Below, in pieces: positions 6,792-14,192 of a DNA stretch of 19,252 nt. The notes under the pieces are model-generated. The model did not search any database. It worked only from the letters and a program-made list of their open reading frames with translations, and had not been told where the DNA came from. Each line of letters starts with the position of its first letter. Positions within the stretch are counted from its first letter, which is position 1. The position numbers and the translations under genes are program-made. Source of the stretch: Candidatus Dadabacteria bacterium (GTDB taxonomy: Bacteria > Desulfobacterota_D > UBA1144 > Nemesobacterales > CSP1-2); NCBI GenBank assembly GCA_022615255.1, contig JAKEHC010000075.1, positions 1-19,252 on the forward strand, written 5' to 3'.

Positions 6792-8495
6792 TCAAGTCAT
6801 ATCAGCAGGCTCTAGGATCATCTCATTCATAGCCCCTCCTGGAGCAATCATTGGATAAACCATTTCCTCATAGTCAACAATCACCTCTATAAGAACGACC
6901 CCTTCTGTAAAGAGACCCTCTCTCAGTGTAGCCTCAAGCTCATCAGGCCTTTTTGCCCTTAACCCCTTAGCGCCGAATGCCTCGGCGAGCTTCACAAAGT
7001 CAGGCATCACATCGAAGTGAGAAGCTGAATAATTGCTATTGAAAAACATCGTCTGCCACTGCCTTACCATTCCATGATGCTCGTTATTTATGACGATGAT
7101 CTTTAAATCCATGTTATTCTCTACTGCTGTAGCCAGCTCCTGCATATTCATCTGGAAGCTTCCATCGCCTGAAACGCATATTACCATTTCGTTTGGGCGC
7201 GCGAATTTTGCGCCCATAGCCGCTGGAAAACCGAATCCCATAGTGCCCAGCCCACCCGATGTAATGTGTGTTCTAGGACGGTTGAACCTATAAAACTGCG
7301 CAACCCACATTTGATGCTGCCCTACATCAGTCACAACCACGGCATCTCCATTTGTAATCTTACAGAGCGTGTCTATAAGGAACGAGGTCATTATCTTATC
7401 TCCGTTTTGTCTGTATGTTAGAGGATGTTCCCTTCCCCACTCTTCAATCTTTCCAAACCACTCCCTTCTATCAATCTTCAAATCCGAAGGAATGAGTTCA
7501 AGCATCTGTTTTAGTATTTGCTTCGCATCGCCTACAATAGGACAGTGAACACGGATGTTTTTATCAATTGTTGAAGGATCAATATCTATATGAACGATTT
7601 TTGCATTCGGTGCGAACTTTGGGAAATTGCCGCCAGTCGCCCTGTCGTCAAACCTAGCACCAATCGCTATGATTAAATCGCTTTCGTGTACTGCCATATT
7701 CGCTTTATAAGAGCCGTGCATCCCTAGCATGCTCATAAAATAAGGGTCTTTGGCGGGGTAAGCGCCAAGTCCCATAAGGGTAAGGGCTACGGGTATATTA
7801 AGCCTGTGTACAAACTCTATGAGTTCTGGCGTAGCCTCAGACCAGATGAGCCCGCCTCCGCCAAAGACAACGGGTCTCTTCGATGAGAGAATCATCTCTA
7901 CCGCCCTTTTTATCTGACCTATGTGACCTTTGGTCGTTGGCTTGTAGCCTCTAAGGTTAATCTCCTTTGGAATTTCAAATTCATCTTCACCAATAAGAAC
8001 ATCCTTGGGCATATCCACGAGTACAGGACCCGGACGACCGGTAACTGCGATATGGAAAGCCTCCTTGATTGCTTGCGGTAGGTCTCTGGTTTTCCTCACA
8101 AGGCTGTTATGCTTCGTGCACGGTCTGGTTATTCCAATATGGTCCGCTTCCTGAAAGGCGTCGCTTCCAAGATAAGGTGTAGGAACCTGCCCAGTAAAGA
8201 CAACTACTGGGGAGGAATCCATATGTGCAGTCGTAATTCCTGTCACTGTGTTAGTTGCAGCCGGACCAGAAGTAACAAGCACAACCCCAGCCCTTCCAGA
8301 GGCCCTTGCATAACCATCTGCCATATGTGTAGCCCCCTGCTCGTGTCTTGCAAGTATGTGCTTTATAACATTTGTATACTTAGGCATAACATCGTACACC
8401 TTGAGCACATATCCTCCCGGAAGTCCGAATATTACATCTACCCCTTCATCGAGTAGTGTCTCAAAAAACATCTGTGCTCCGATCATTCTTGCCAT
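6792..8495 (-). CDS. ilvB: Acetolactate (acetohydroxyacid) synthase large subunit
   Basis: Thiamine-diphosphate enzyme condensing two pyruvates, or pyruvate with 2-oxobutyrate, in the first common step of branched-chain amino acid synthesis. The N-terminal TPP-binding domain has the catalytic Glu52 in RHEQGA. The central FAD-type domain covers about 190-330, with GARFDDRATG at 279-288. The C-terminal domain carries the diphosphate-Mg motif GDGS (443-446) to NN (470-471). GQVP and DAFQEADHIG (102-121) match the AHAS-specific region and separate it from other TPP enzymes. Length, 567 residues, is normal. The N-terminal loop usually reading GYPGGAVL is GLPGGYVLKVYD (24-35), with Tyr29 where Ala is usual. 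It is 18 bp behind the DUF465 gene and probably cotranscribed with it and tsaB. A GGGGG tract ten bases before the ATG is the only ribosome-binding-site-like sequence. Confidence 0.97.
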   Translation of the reverse strand: MARMIGAQMFFETLLDEGVDVIFGLPGGYVLKVYDVMPKYTNVIKHILARHEQGATHMADGYARASGRAGVVLVTSGPAATNTVTGITTAHMDSSPVVVFTGQVPTPYLGSDAFQEADHIGITRPCTKHNSLVRKTRDLPQAIKEAFHIAVTGRPGPVLVDMPKDVLIGEDEFEIPKEINLRGYKPTTKGHIGQIKRAVEMILSSKRPVVFGGGGLIWSEATPELIEFVHRLNIPVALTLMGLGAYPAKDPYFMSMLGMHGSYKANMAVHESDLIIAIGARFDDRATGGNFPKFAPNAKIVHIDIDPSTIDKNIRVHCPIVGDAKQILKQMLELIPSDLKIDRREWFGKIEEWGREHPLTYRQNGDKIMTSFLIDTLCKITNGDAVVVTDVGQHQMWVAQFYRFNRPRTHITSGGLGTMGFGFPAAMGAKFARPNEMVICVSGDGSFQMNMQELATAVENNMDLKIIVINNEHHGMVRQWQTMFFNSNYSASHFDVMPDFVKLAEAFGAKGLRAKRPDELEATLREGLFTEGVVLIEVIVDYEEMVYPMIAPGGAMNEMILEPADMT

Positions 8496-8513
8496 TGAAG
8501 TCTAACCCCCGTC

Positions 8514-8735
8514 TTAAAGACTTTTTCTCACCCTTCTTATCTTTTCTTCCATCTTATCTTTTAGCGCGAGTTTCATCTTCTTTAGTCTTTTAACTTCAAG
8601 CTCTTCGTCGATAGAAAGCGTCCCCTTCTTTTCTAGCTCTTTTACTGTGTCGTCTAACTTTCTATGCTCAGAATACAACCTTTTAAAATCTTCATCCCCT
8701 TCGAGCAACCTTTCAATTATCTCTGTTTCCTTCAT
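8514..8735 (-). CDS. DUF465 / YdcH family small helical protein
   Basis: A 73-residue, highly charged, all-helical protein. The pattern is that of DUF465 (YdcH): a first helix with DEDFKRLYSEHRKLDDTVKELEK (15-37), then an acidic turn (TLSIDEELEVKRLKK) and a second helix with KKMKLALKDKMEEKI. The EH-x2-LD and LKK-x-KL-x-LKDKM motifs are the family hallmarks. Function in the family is unknown; the helices predict an antiparallel coiled-coil hairpin. It starts four bases after the tsaB stop, with GAGGG upstream of its ATG overlapping the end of tsaB, so it is translationally linked to tsaB. It precedes ilvB by 18 bp. I know of no functional reason for either neighbour. Confidence 0.88.
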   Translation of the reverse strand: MKETEIIERLLEGDEDFKRLYSEHRKLDDTVKELEKKGTLSIDEELEVKRLKKMKLALKDKMEEKIRRVRKSL

Positions 8736-8739
8736 TATA

Positions 8740-9423
8740 TCATCCCTCTCTATAAATTTCAGCTTCTGACTTCCTTAAATATTGAGGAGCGAGAGCAGCT
8801 AAGTCGTCCTTCCTGCCATTCTTTAACTTGCTACTCACTATAAGAGCGCAGTTAGAAGCCTTTGGGAAATTAAAGTCAAAAGGGCAAAAAAGTGCGAGGT
8901 CTCCAATCGAATCTATTAATAGATCCCTATATAGCAAAGCCCCGTTTCCTATAAAGATAGTTTTCTCAGCGATTCTTTCACAAATTTTTTCATGAGAATT
9001 AATGCTATCATCCGACATTCTATCTAGTTTGCTGTCAGAATATCTAAAAAGGGCTGCGTATACCTCTTTTTTCCTTGCATCGATCATAGGACAAATCATA
9101 AATGGAGTAAAAAGAAGGTTGTGTGAAAGAACCTCTAGCGATGAAACGCCTACAACAGGTATTCCGAGGGTAAAAGCAAGCCCCTTTGCAGTAGATATCC
9201 CCACCCTTAACGCCGTAAAAGAACCAGGTCCTATTGAGACAGCGATCCCTTCGATCTCATTTTTGTCTATCCCAACCTCTTTAAATAGCAAATCTACCAT
9301 AGTGAGAAGTTTTTCAGAGTGGGCTGGACCAATATTTAGAAAAAACTGTCCGATAACCTTTTCATCTTCAATAAGCGCAACGCTTCCCGAACTCGTTGAG
9401 GTTTCAATCCCTAAGACTCTCAT
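8740..9423 (-). CDS. tsaB: tRNA t6A synthesis protein TsaB
   Basis: ASKHA-fold protein that scaffolds TsaD and TsaE in making N6-threonylcarbamoyladenosine at position 37 of ANN-decoding tRNAs. The N-terminal MRVLGIETSTSSGSVAL (1-17) is the phosphate-1-like motif. AVSIGPGSFTALRVGISTAKGLA (61-83) is the family signature. PMIDARKKEVYAALF (about 122-136) is the second conserved block. Length, 227 residues, fits bacterial TsaB. The zinc-binding residues of TsaD are absent, as expected. AAGGCGG lies eight bases before the ATG. A 19-codon open frame ends on its start codon (ATGA overlap). It is 177 bp downstream of recA, which is not its usual partner. Confidence 0.95.
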   Translation of the reverse strand: MRVLGIETSTSSGSVALIEDEKVIGQFFLNIGPAHSEKLLTMVDLLFKEVGIDKNEIEGIAVSIGPGSFTALRVGISTAKGLAFTLGIPVVGVSSLEVLSHNLLFTPFMICPMIDARKKEVYAALFRYSDSKLDRMSDDSINSHEKICERIAEKTIFIGNGALLYRDLLIDSIGDLALFCPFDFNFPKASNCALIVSSKLKNGRKDDLAALAPQYLRKSEAEIYREG

Positions 9424-9479
9424 GTTTTGTCCGCCTTCTTAAAGCCCATTAATCTCATATGCTCTCTCATCAGCTCCAT
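9420..9479 (-). CDS. Possible micro-ORF overlapping the tsaB start
   Basis: A 19-residue open frame, MELMREHMRLMGFKKADKT, whose TGA overlaps the tsaB ATG (ATGA). AAGG lies eight bases before its ATG. The frame is closed by TAA nine codons upstream, so it is not the tail of a longer intact gene. It could be a coupled leader peptide, the last piece of a decayed gene between recA and tsaB, or chance. It resembles nothing I recognise. tsaB has a ribosome binding site of its own inside this frame. Confidence 0.25.
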   Translation of the reverse strand: MELMREHMRLMGFKKADKT

Positions 9480-9600
9480 ACCGCTTGCCTTGAGCGCAAG
9501 GTGCCTTTATTATTCGTCTCACCTATCAATATCAGCTTAAATCAAGACGCTCTACCCCTTGGAAACCCGCTCAAGTATAATTCTAAATAGTGCTTTATTT

Positions 9601-10617
9601 CTATTGTTGCCCATATCTTAACAATATATCCTTTTTTATCTTTTCCGGGATCTCGGGGTGCTCCTTTAGAAAAACCTTTGCGTTTTCTCTTCCCTGACCA
9701 AGCCTTTCCCCGCTATATGAAAGCCAAGTCCCGCTTTTTTCAATTATTCTTAAGTTTGAACCAATATCTATCAACTCACCTTCTTGAGAAATCCCAACCC
9801 CGAAGAGAATATCAAACTCTGCCTCTCTAAAAGGTGGAGAGACCTTATTTTTAACAACCTTTGCTCTTACCCTGTTTCCGACAACCTCCTCCCCATCTTT
9901 TACAGAGCCTATCCTTCTTATGTCAATTCTAACAGACGCATAAAACTTTAGCGCAGTTCCGCCGGTGGTTGTTTCCGGATTCATATAAGAAGGAACACCA
10001 ATCTTCATCCTCATCTGGTTTACGAAAATTACGAGTGATTTTGATTTGCTGACAGTGGCAGTGATCTTTCTTAGAGCCTGAGACATAAGCCTCGCCTGAA
10101 GGCCGACATGGGCTTCTCCCATTTCGCCTTCGATTTCTACCCTGGGAGTGAGTGCCGCTACCGAATCAAGAACAATCACGTCCACAGCGCCACTTCTCAC
10201 AAGTGTATCAACTATCTCAAGTGCCTGCTCACCGAAGTCCGGTTGTGAAATAAGAAGGTCATCTATTCTTACCCCGAGCCTTTGCGCATAATTTACGTCA
10301 AGGGCATGCTCAGCATCAACAAATGCTACAATCCCACCGAGTTTTTGTGCCTCGGCTATTGCGTGAAGGGCGAGAGTAGTCTTTCCCGATGCCTCCGGTC
10401 CAAATATCTCCACAATCCTTCCCCTTGGATATCCCGCGACCCCCAACGCGATATCCAAACCAATGGAGCCAGTATGAATTACGGAAATCTCGGGAAGTTT
10501 AGTTTCAGCGCCAAGGCGCATTATAGCGCCTTTTCCAAACTGCTTTTCAATAGAAGACAGGGCAAGCTCTATCGCTTTCTCCTTACTTGTCTCCTTAGCT
10601 TGAACCTCTTTTGACAT
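9601..10617 (-). CDS. recA: RecA recombinase
   Basis: ATP-dependent strand-exchange protein for homologous recombination and the SOS response. The Walker A motif is GPEASGKTT (73-81). The conserved blocks FVDAEHALD (99-107), VIVLDSVAALTPR (148-160) and the L1 region EMGEAHVGLQARLMSQALRK (165-184) are intact. MAW-like ATP-cap and L2 regions follow, with NPETTTGGTALKFYASVR at 213-230. The L2 segment between IGV and NPE is PSYM (209-212), one residue longer than the MFG of E. coli. The protein ends at 338 (ILLRYGQQ) and lacks the acidic C-terminal tail seen in E. coli RecA. It starts 26 bp after the cinA stop, with AGGA eleven bases before the ATG, so it is presumably in the pgpA-cinA-recA operon. 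I saw no LexA box directly upstream. Confidence 0.98.
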   Translation of the reverse strand: MSKEVQAKETSKEKAIELALSSIEKQFGKGAIMRLGAETKLPEISVIHTGSIGLDIALGVAGYPRGRIVEIFGPEASGKTTLALHAIAEAQKLGGIVAFVDAEHALDVNYAQRLGVRIDDLLISQPDFGEQALEIVDTLVRSGAVDVIVLDSVAALTPRVEIEGEMGEAHVGLQARLMSQALRKITATVSKSKSLVIFVNQMRMKIGVPSYMNPETTTGGTALKFYASVRIDIRRIGSVKDGEEVVGNRVRAKVVKNKVSPPFREAEFDILFGVGISQEGELIDIGSNLRIIEKSGTWLSYSGERLGQGRENAKVFLKEHPEIPEKIKKDILLRYGQQ

Positions 10618-10643
10618 ATTATTATGTTTCCTGAACCAATGAA

Positions 10644-11885
10644 TTATACATAATTTAAAACAAATTTCCTAATCCAATCAAGAGCAACCTCAGAAGCGAT
10701 TAGTTTTATTTCCTCCCTTGTACCCTTAAACTGAAATCTTTGAGATTTTTCCCCTTTTTTCTCATGAGAAATACCGATGAAAACGGTCCCGACAGGCTTT
10801 TCTGGTGTACCGCCTGCCGGTCCTGCAATACCGGATATTGAAACACCTATTTCTGTTTTTGCCAATCTTCTAACCCCTTGAGCCATCGCCTCAACCACCT
10901 CTTTACTAACGGCGCCAAAGGATTCGATTAACCCTTTTGCCACCCCTAGCACCTCGACCTTGGACTGGTTACTATATGAGACTACCCCCCTTTCAAAATA
11001 ATTAGAGCTTCCAGAAATGTTTGAGACTCTGTGTGCCAGAAGCCCCCCGGTGCAAGACTCAGCAATGGCAAGGGTAAGATTTTTTTCTAAAAGGAGTTTT
11101 CCAATAACCTCTTCGAGCCTCTCGTCATCGGTAGAAAATACATAATCATTAAGCCTTAACACGATTTCATCTATAATGCCTGAGACCAGTTTTTCCGCTT
11201 TCTCCTCAGTATCCCCATAGCCAGAAACCCTTATATGTATCTCAGGGAAACGCGGTCTATACCCGATTCTTGCATCCTCCCTTTCTATACCCTTAAGCCT
11301 TTCTGCAACCTCTGATTCTCTTAATCCGAATGTTCTAACTATCCTGCTATGATATTTTTTTCTGCCTATATCCCTCCTATCTAATTCTGGAATCACATAC
11401 TCTTCAATCATAGACTTGAACTCTTTTGGGACCCCGGGAAGGAAGAAAAAGACTACCCCTCCTTTTTCGCATCGAAACCCTGGAGCGGTACCCCAGTAGT
11501 TTTTTAGAACATGTGATCCTTGAGGCATGTAAGCCTGCTTTTTGTTTATCTCTAAAAGCTCCCTCCCCTGCTCCTTGAACCTCTTTCTAATCATCTCCAG
11601 TGCCTCATCACTGAGCTCTAGCGGTGCGTTAAAAAACTTAGACGATACCGACGCTGTTAAATCATCCGGTGTGGGTCCAAGACCGCCCGAGACAATCACA
11701 GCCTGAGACCTGCCTTGAGCAATTGCCAGCGCTTCTATCATTGCTTGTTCATCATCCCCTACACTTGTATGAAACCCAAGAATAAAACCGAATCCGGTGA
11801 GTTTCTCTGCCGCCCAGCTAAAGTTAGTATCAAGCGTTACGCCGCTCATTATTTCATCGCCTGTTGTTATTATTTCGATTTTCAT
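10644..11885 (-). CDS. cinA: CinA: MoCF-like domain plus PncC nicotinamide-nucleotide amidase
   Basis: A two-domain protein. The N-terminal molybdopterin-binding-like (COG1058) domain spans about residues 1-170: MKIEIITTGDEIMSG, and SGGLGPTPDDLT at 66-77. The C-terminal PncC domain spans about 258-405. It carries AIAESCTGGLLAHRVS (273-288), where Ser277 is the expected nucleophile, and SGIAGPAGGTPEKPVGTVF. In the family these domains act on ADP-ribose/pyridine nucleotides and deamidate NMN in NAD recycling. The name comes from the competence-inducible operon of Gram-positives. Length, 413 residues, is full. AAAGGG lies about eight bases upstream of the ATG. The order pgpA-cinA-recA is common across bacteria, and all three are spaced by less than 60 bp here. 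Confidence 0.96.
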   Translation of the reverse strand: MKIEIITTGDEIMSGVTLDTNFSWAAEKLTGFGFILGFHTSVGDDEQAMIEALAIAQGRSQAVIVSGGLGPTPDDLTASVSSKFFNAPLELSDEALEMIRKRFKEQGRELLEINKKQAYMPQGSHVLKNYWGTAPGFRCEKGGVVFFFLPGVPKEFKSMIEEYVIPELDRRDIGRKKYHSRIVRTFGLRESEVAERLKGIEREDARIGYRPRFPEIHIRVSGYGDTEEKAEKLVSGIIDEIVLRLNDYVFSTDDERLEEVIGKLLLEKNLTLAIAESCTGGLLAHRVSNISGSSNYFERGVVSYSNQSKVEVLGVAKGLIESFGAVSKEVVEAMAQGVRRLAKTEIGVSISGIAGPAGGTPEKPVGTVFIGISHEKKGEKSQRFQFKGTREEIKLIASEVALDWIRKFVLNYV

Positions 11886-11943
11886 CTAATGACCCTTTCT
11901 TTGTTTATCTGTAGAAAGGACCCGGCGAGTCGTCTCTACACTA

Positions 11944-12396
11944 TTACCCAATAACCCTCGTACTAATCTGTAAAATTATGTTTGCGTAAATTCCAGCCAC
12001 AATGTCGTCCGCCACAATACCAAACCCGCCTGGCAGACGCTCAGAGCTCCTTGCCGGAGGGGGCTTTACAATATCAAAGAATCTGAATAAAGCAAAACCC
12101 AAAATAATATTCATCAAACTAGGCGGGATGAGAAGCATTGTTACCAAATATCCGCACACCTCATCAACGACGATCTGCCTCGGATCGGCTGTCCGATACA
12201 ACAACGATGCCTTAGTTGAAACCCATAAAGACAAGATTATAAACCCGATGAGAAAAGAAACATAGATAAACGGAGGAAACTTAGTCAGGTAATAGAATAC
12301 TATTACTGCTCCGACTGTCCCTGCGGTCCCAGGTGCAATAGGCGAGTATCCAAGATAAAAAAAGCTAGCAAAGGTCTTTATAAGCCATTTTCCCAC
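11944..12396 (-). CDS. pgpA: Phosphatidylglycerophosphatase A
   Basis: Removes phosphate from phosphatidylglycerophosphate to give phosphatidylglycerol at the inner membrane. The PgpA signatures are in order: APGTAGTVGA (21-30), DPRQIVVDEVCGYLV (71-85), FRFFDIVKPPPA (104-115) and GGFGIVADDIVAGIYAN (123-139). They supply the acidic metal-binding residues. Hydrophobic segments lie at about 27-60, 82-100 and 132-147. Length, 150 residues, is normal. The start is a GTG lying directly after the ogt stop codon, with no clear ribosome binding site, so translation probably depends on ogt translation. With psd and pssA this gives the window three phospholipid genes, in two separate operons. Confidence 0.94.
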   Translation of the reverse strand: MGKWLIKTFASFFYLGYSPIAPGTAGTVGAVIVFYYLTKFPPFIYVSFLIGFIILSLWVSTKASLLYRTADPRQIVVDEVCGYLVTMLLIPPSLMNIILGFALFRFFDIVKPPPARSSERLPGGFGIVADDIVAGIYANIILQISTRVIG

Positions 12397-12915
12397 TTAG
12401 GAGAGAAACCCTTCAAGATGAAGAAGTTTTTTCTTGATTTCTATTCCTGAGGAATATCCGCCTAACCCGTTTGCCGCAACAACCCTATGACAAGGAACAA
12501 TAATTGGAATTGGATTTGCGCCGACAGCGCCACCTACAGCCCTAGAAGCGCGAGGCTTGTGGATTATCTTGGCTATCTCTCCATAAGTTTTCACATTGCC
12601 ATAAGGAATCTTTAAAAGTTCCCTCCAGACAGAGATTTGAAATGGGGTTCCAGAAGATAAATCCAGTTTAGCTTGAAACTCTTTTAACCCCCCCTCAATA
12701 TAATGGCGAACTTCTCCTGCCGATTTCTTCGCTTCGCCCCCTTCAGTCAGCTTAACTCCGTTAAGCTTTCCGATAAATTCCTTGAATCCGTCCTTCCCAA
12801 ATATCACCCTCGAAATTCCTTTAGGCGTGCTTATGACATATATAGTTCCCAGGACACAATCAAAATATGAAAAATTATGTGGATTCATAGAAGAACACAT
12901 CAAGATAATTTTCAC
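12397..12915 (-). CDS. ogt: Methylated-DNA--protein-cysteine methyltransferase
   Basis: Suicide repair protein that takes the methyl group from O6-methylguanine onto a cysteine. The active site PCHRVV is at 141-146, with Cys142 as acceptor. The Arg finger and recognition helix, KPRASRAVGGAVGANP (120-135), precede it, and GLGGYSSGIEIKKKLLHLEG (150-169) closes the fold. An N-terminal domain of about 85 residues is present, as in Ogt, but there is no Ada regulatory domain. The GTG start (12915) has AGGTGG six bases upstream; internal ATGs at codons 6 and 10 are alternatives. It is the first gene of the minus-strand run. A perfect TATAAT on the minus strand (13008-13003) could be its -10, but the -35 is weak. 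Confidence 0.95.
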   Translation of the reverse strand: MKIILMCSSMNPHNFSYFDCVLGTIYVISTPKGISRVIFGKDGFKEFIGKLNGVKLTEGGEAKKSAGEVRHYIEGGLKEFQAKLDLSSGTPFQISVWRELLKIPYGNVKTYGEIAKIIHKPRASRAVGGAVGANPIPIIVPCHRVVAANGLGGYSSGIEIKKKLLHLEGFLS

Positions 12916-12970
12916 ACAATACCACCTAGATTGTCAAGGAATAAGGATTTGATTTTGACTTTATCTCTTA

Positions 12971-13001
12971 TTGACAATAATTTTATTTCTCATAGGATAA
13001 T
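12971..13001 (+). promoter_or_regulatory. Candidate promoter of the CNBD gene
   Basis: A perfect TTGACA (12971-12976) is followed after 19 bases by GATAAT (12996-13001), a five-of-six -10. The spacing is longer than ideal. It would give a leader of about 65 nt. The divergent region holds no clear FNR- or CRP-type dyad (TTGAT-N4-ATCAA or TGTGA-N6-TCACA), so autoregulation by a Crp-like factor is not visible. Confidence 0.3.
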
Positions 13002-13072
13002 CATTATATAAACTATGTACAATTTGAGATAATATTAGAGATATCGGCATTGTCTAAACAAAGGAGAAATCC

Positions 13073-13537
13073 ATGCAAAAACTTAAAACTGTGCTTTCAA
13101 AGAACCAGCTATTTAAAGGGCTTGATAAACGCTATCTACAACTGATTGTAGATTGTGCGTCCGATGTGCACTTTAACTCAGGGGATATTATCTTCCATGA
13201 GGGAGAGGAAGCTAATCAGTTTCATATAATTCGCGAAGGCAGGGTGGCGCTCGAAGTAGTGCTGGCATCTGGCCGTGAGCCTATCATTATTCAGGTAATT
13301 GGAGAGGGAGATATACTTGGATGGTCGTGGCTTTTTCCGCCTTACCGTCGGCATTTTGACGCTAGGGCTGTCACAAACACCAAGGCAATAGCTATAGACG
13401 GAAAATATCTTCGCACAAAATGCGAAAAAGACCATCACCTTGGCTACGAGCTTATGAAGCGATTTACTATTCTCATCGAGAAGCGCTTACGCGGAATGAG
13501 ATTACAAAACCCGGATATGTATGCCATTCATGCCTGA
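13073..13537 (+). CDS. Stand-alone cyclic-nucleotide-binding-domain protein (Crp/Fnr-type, no HTH)
   Basis: Residues 10-115 form a cupin-like CNBD: LFKGLDKRYLQLIVDCAS, then FNSGDIIFHEGEEANQFHIIREGRVALE (34-61), then GEGDILGWSWLFPPYRRHFDARAV (77-100). The long C helix follows (EKDHHLGYELMKRFTILIEKRLRGMRLQ), and the protein then ends at 154. The DNA-binding winged helix of Crp/Fnr is missing and no frameshifted remainder follows. The phosphate-binding cassette (GxxxxxWxxLFPPYRRHFDA) lacks the usual RSATVxA pattern, so cAMP binding is not assured. AAGGAG lies six bases before the ATG. It is a monocistronic-looking gene convergent with the NTPase. Likely a ligand or redox sensor acting through protein contacts; that role is inference. 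Confidence 0.85.
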   Translation: MQKLKTVLSKNQLFKGLDKRYLQLIVDCASDVHFNSGDIIFHEGEEANQFHIIREGRVALEVVLASGREPIIIQVIGEGDILGWSWLFPPYRRHFDARAVTNTKAIAIDGKYLRTKCEKDHHLGYELMKRFTILIEKRLRGMRLQNPDMYAIHA

Positions 13538-13623
13538 GACGTAGCTAAAAAACCTGGCCTCAGAGATTTATCATTCATGTTGTATAATGAATCAATCAGG
13601 ATTGCCGCCAAGACTTTATTTAT

Positions 13624-14157
13624 TCAAGATAATAGTCTTCTTACATCCCCTAAGATTCCAAGTAAAAGAGCCTTTCTATTAGCATGTGTTATCTCAAAAA
13701 ACTTTATATCGCCTCTTTTCTTTATCTCTTCTATAAGTCCACCACCCTTAAAGGCTATTGTTGCTACAACCGGCTTATTAGAATCTAAAACCTCATTTAA
13801 GAGCTTCTTGAATCTTTCAGAAAGGCACTCCATCTTCCCTATCTCATCAATAATAATGAGTCTAACTGCATGGTCAAAAAATGGTATAGAGTCGAGAAAT
13901 TCCTGAAAGCCCTTGATATCAACACTATATTTACCCACCCTGAAAGGGCTTTTAATGTTTATATGAGAAAGAAGCCCTCTTCTTCCATCAAGGCTTATAA
14001 GCTCAAAACCTTTTCTTATACCCTTCTCTCTGATCTCCTCCGTGTAAAAACCGACAGGATGGAAACCACTTAGCTCCTGAGAGAGTTTTGTGATAAGAGT
14101 CGTCTTACCGATGCCCGGCAGTCCTGTTATAAGGAAGTTCTTTTTTGTTAAATTCAT
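13624..14157 (-). CDS. THEP1-type P-loop nucleoside-triphosphatase
   Basis: A small P-loop NTPase of 177 residues. Walker A is GLPGIGKTT (12-20). The second conserved block is FHPVGFYTEEIREKGIRKGFELISL (32-56), and Walker B is LIIIDEIGKMECLS (100-113). These, with the short length, match the THEP1/DUF265 family (archaeal/bacterial NTPase related to human NTPCR), which hydrolyses a wide range of NTPs slowly; its cell role is unclear. The ATG has no ribosome binding site. A perfect TATAAT (minus strand, 14174-14169) lies so close upstream that the transcript would be nearly leaderless. It stands alone, convergent with the CNBD gene. Confidence 0.88.
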   Translation of the reverse strand: MNLTKKNFLITGLPGIGKTTLITKLSQELSGFHPVGFYTEEIREKGIRKGFELISLDGRRGLLSHINIKSPFRVGKYSVDIKGFQEFLDSIPFFDHAVRLIIIDEIGKMECLSERFKKLLNEVLDSNKPVVATIAFKGGGLIEEIKKRGDIKFFEITHANRKALLLGILGDVRRLLS

Positions 14158-14168
14158 TAATTGTATCT

Positions 14169-14174
14169 ATTATA
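14169..14174 (-). promoter_or_regulatory. Candidate -10 of the NTPase gene
   Basis: A perfect TATAAT on the minus strand ends 11 bases before the NTPase ATG. No good -35 lies 16-18 bases upstream. If used, transcription would begin about five bases before the ATG, which agrees with the absence of a ribosome binding site there. Confidence 0.25.
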
Positions 14175-14192
14175 CTTTTTATTTTAACCAGG

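Noticed and set aside
6743..9539. 13-base string TAAGCTGATATTG shared in opposite orientation by the ilvB-ilvH gap (6743-6755) and the recA-tsaB gap (9527-9539)
   Set aside because: A few such matches are expected by chance in 19 kb on two strands, and the flanks do not match.
12931..12960. TTGACA-like sequences near the ogt start as its promoter
   Set aside because: TTGACA on the minus strand overlaps the ribosome binding site region, so its -10 would fall inside the gene.
13573..13592. ATTCAT/ATGAAT hairpin between the convergent CNBD and NTPase genes as a terminator
   Set aside because: Six AT-only pairs with an 8-nt loop and no T tract on either side; too weak to call.
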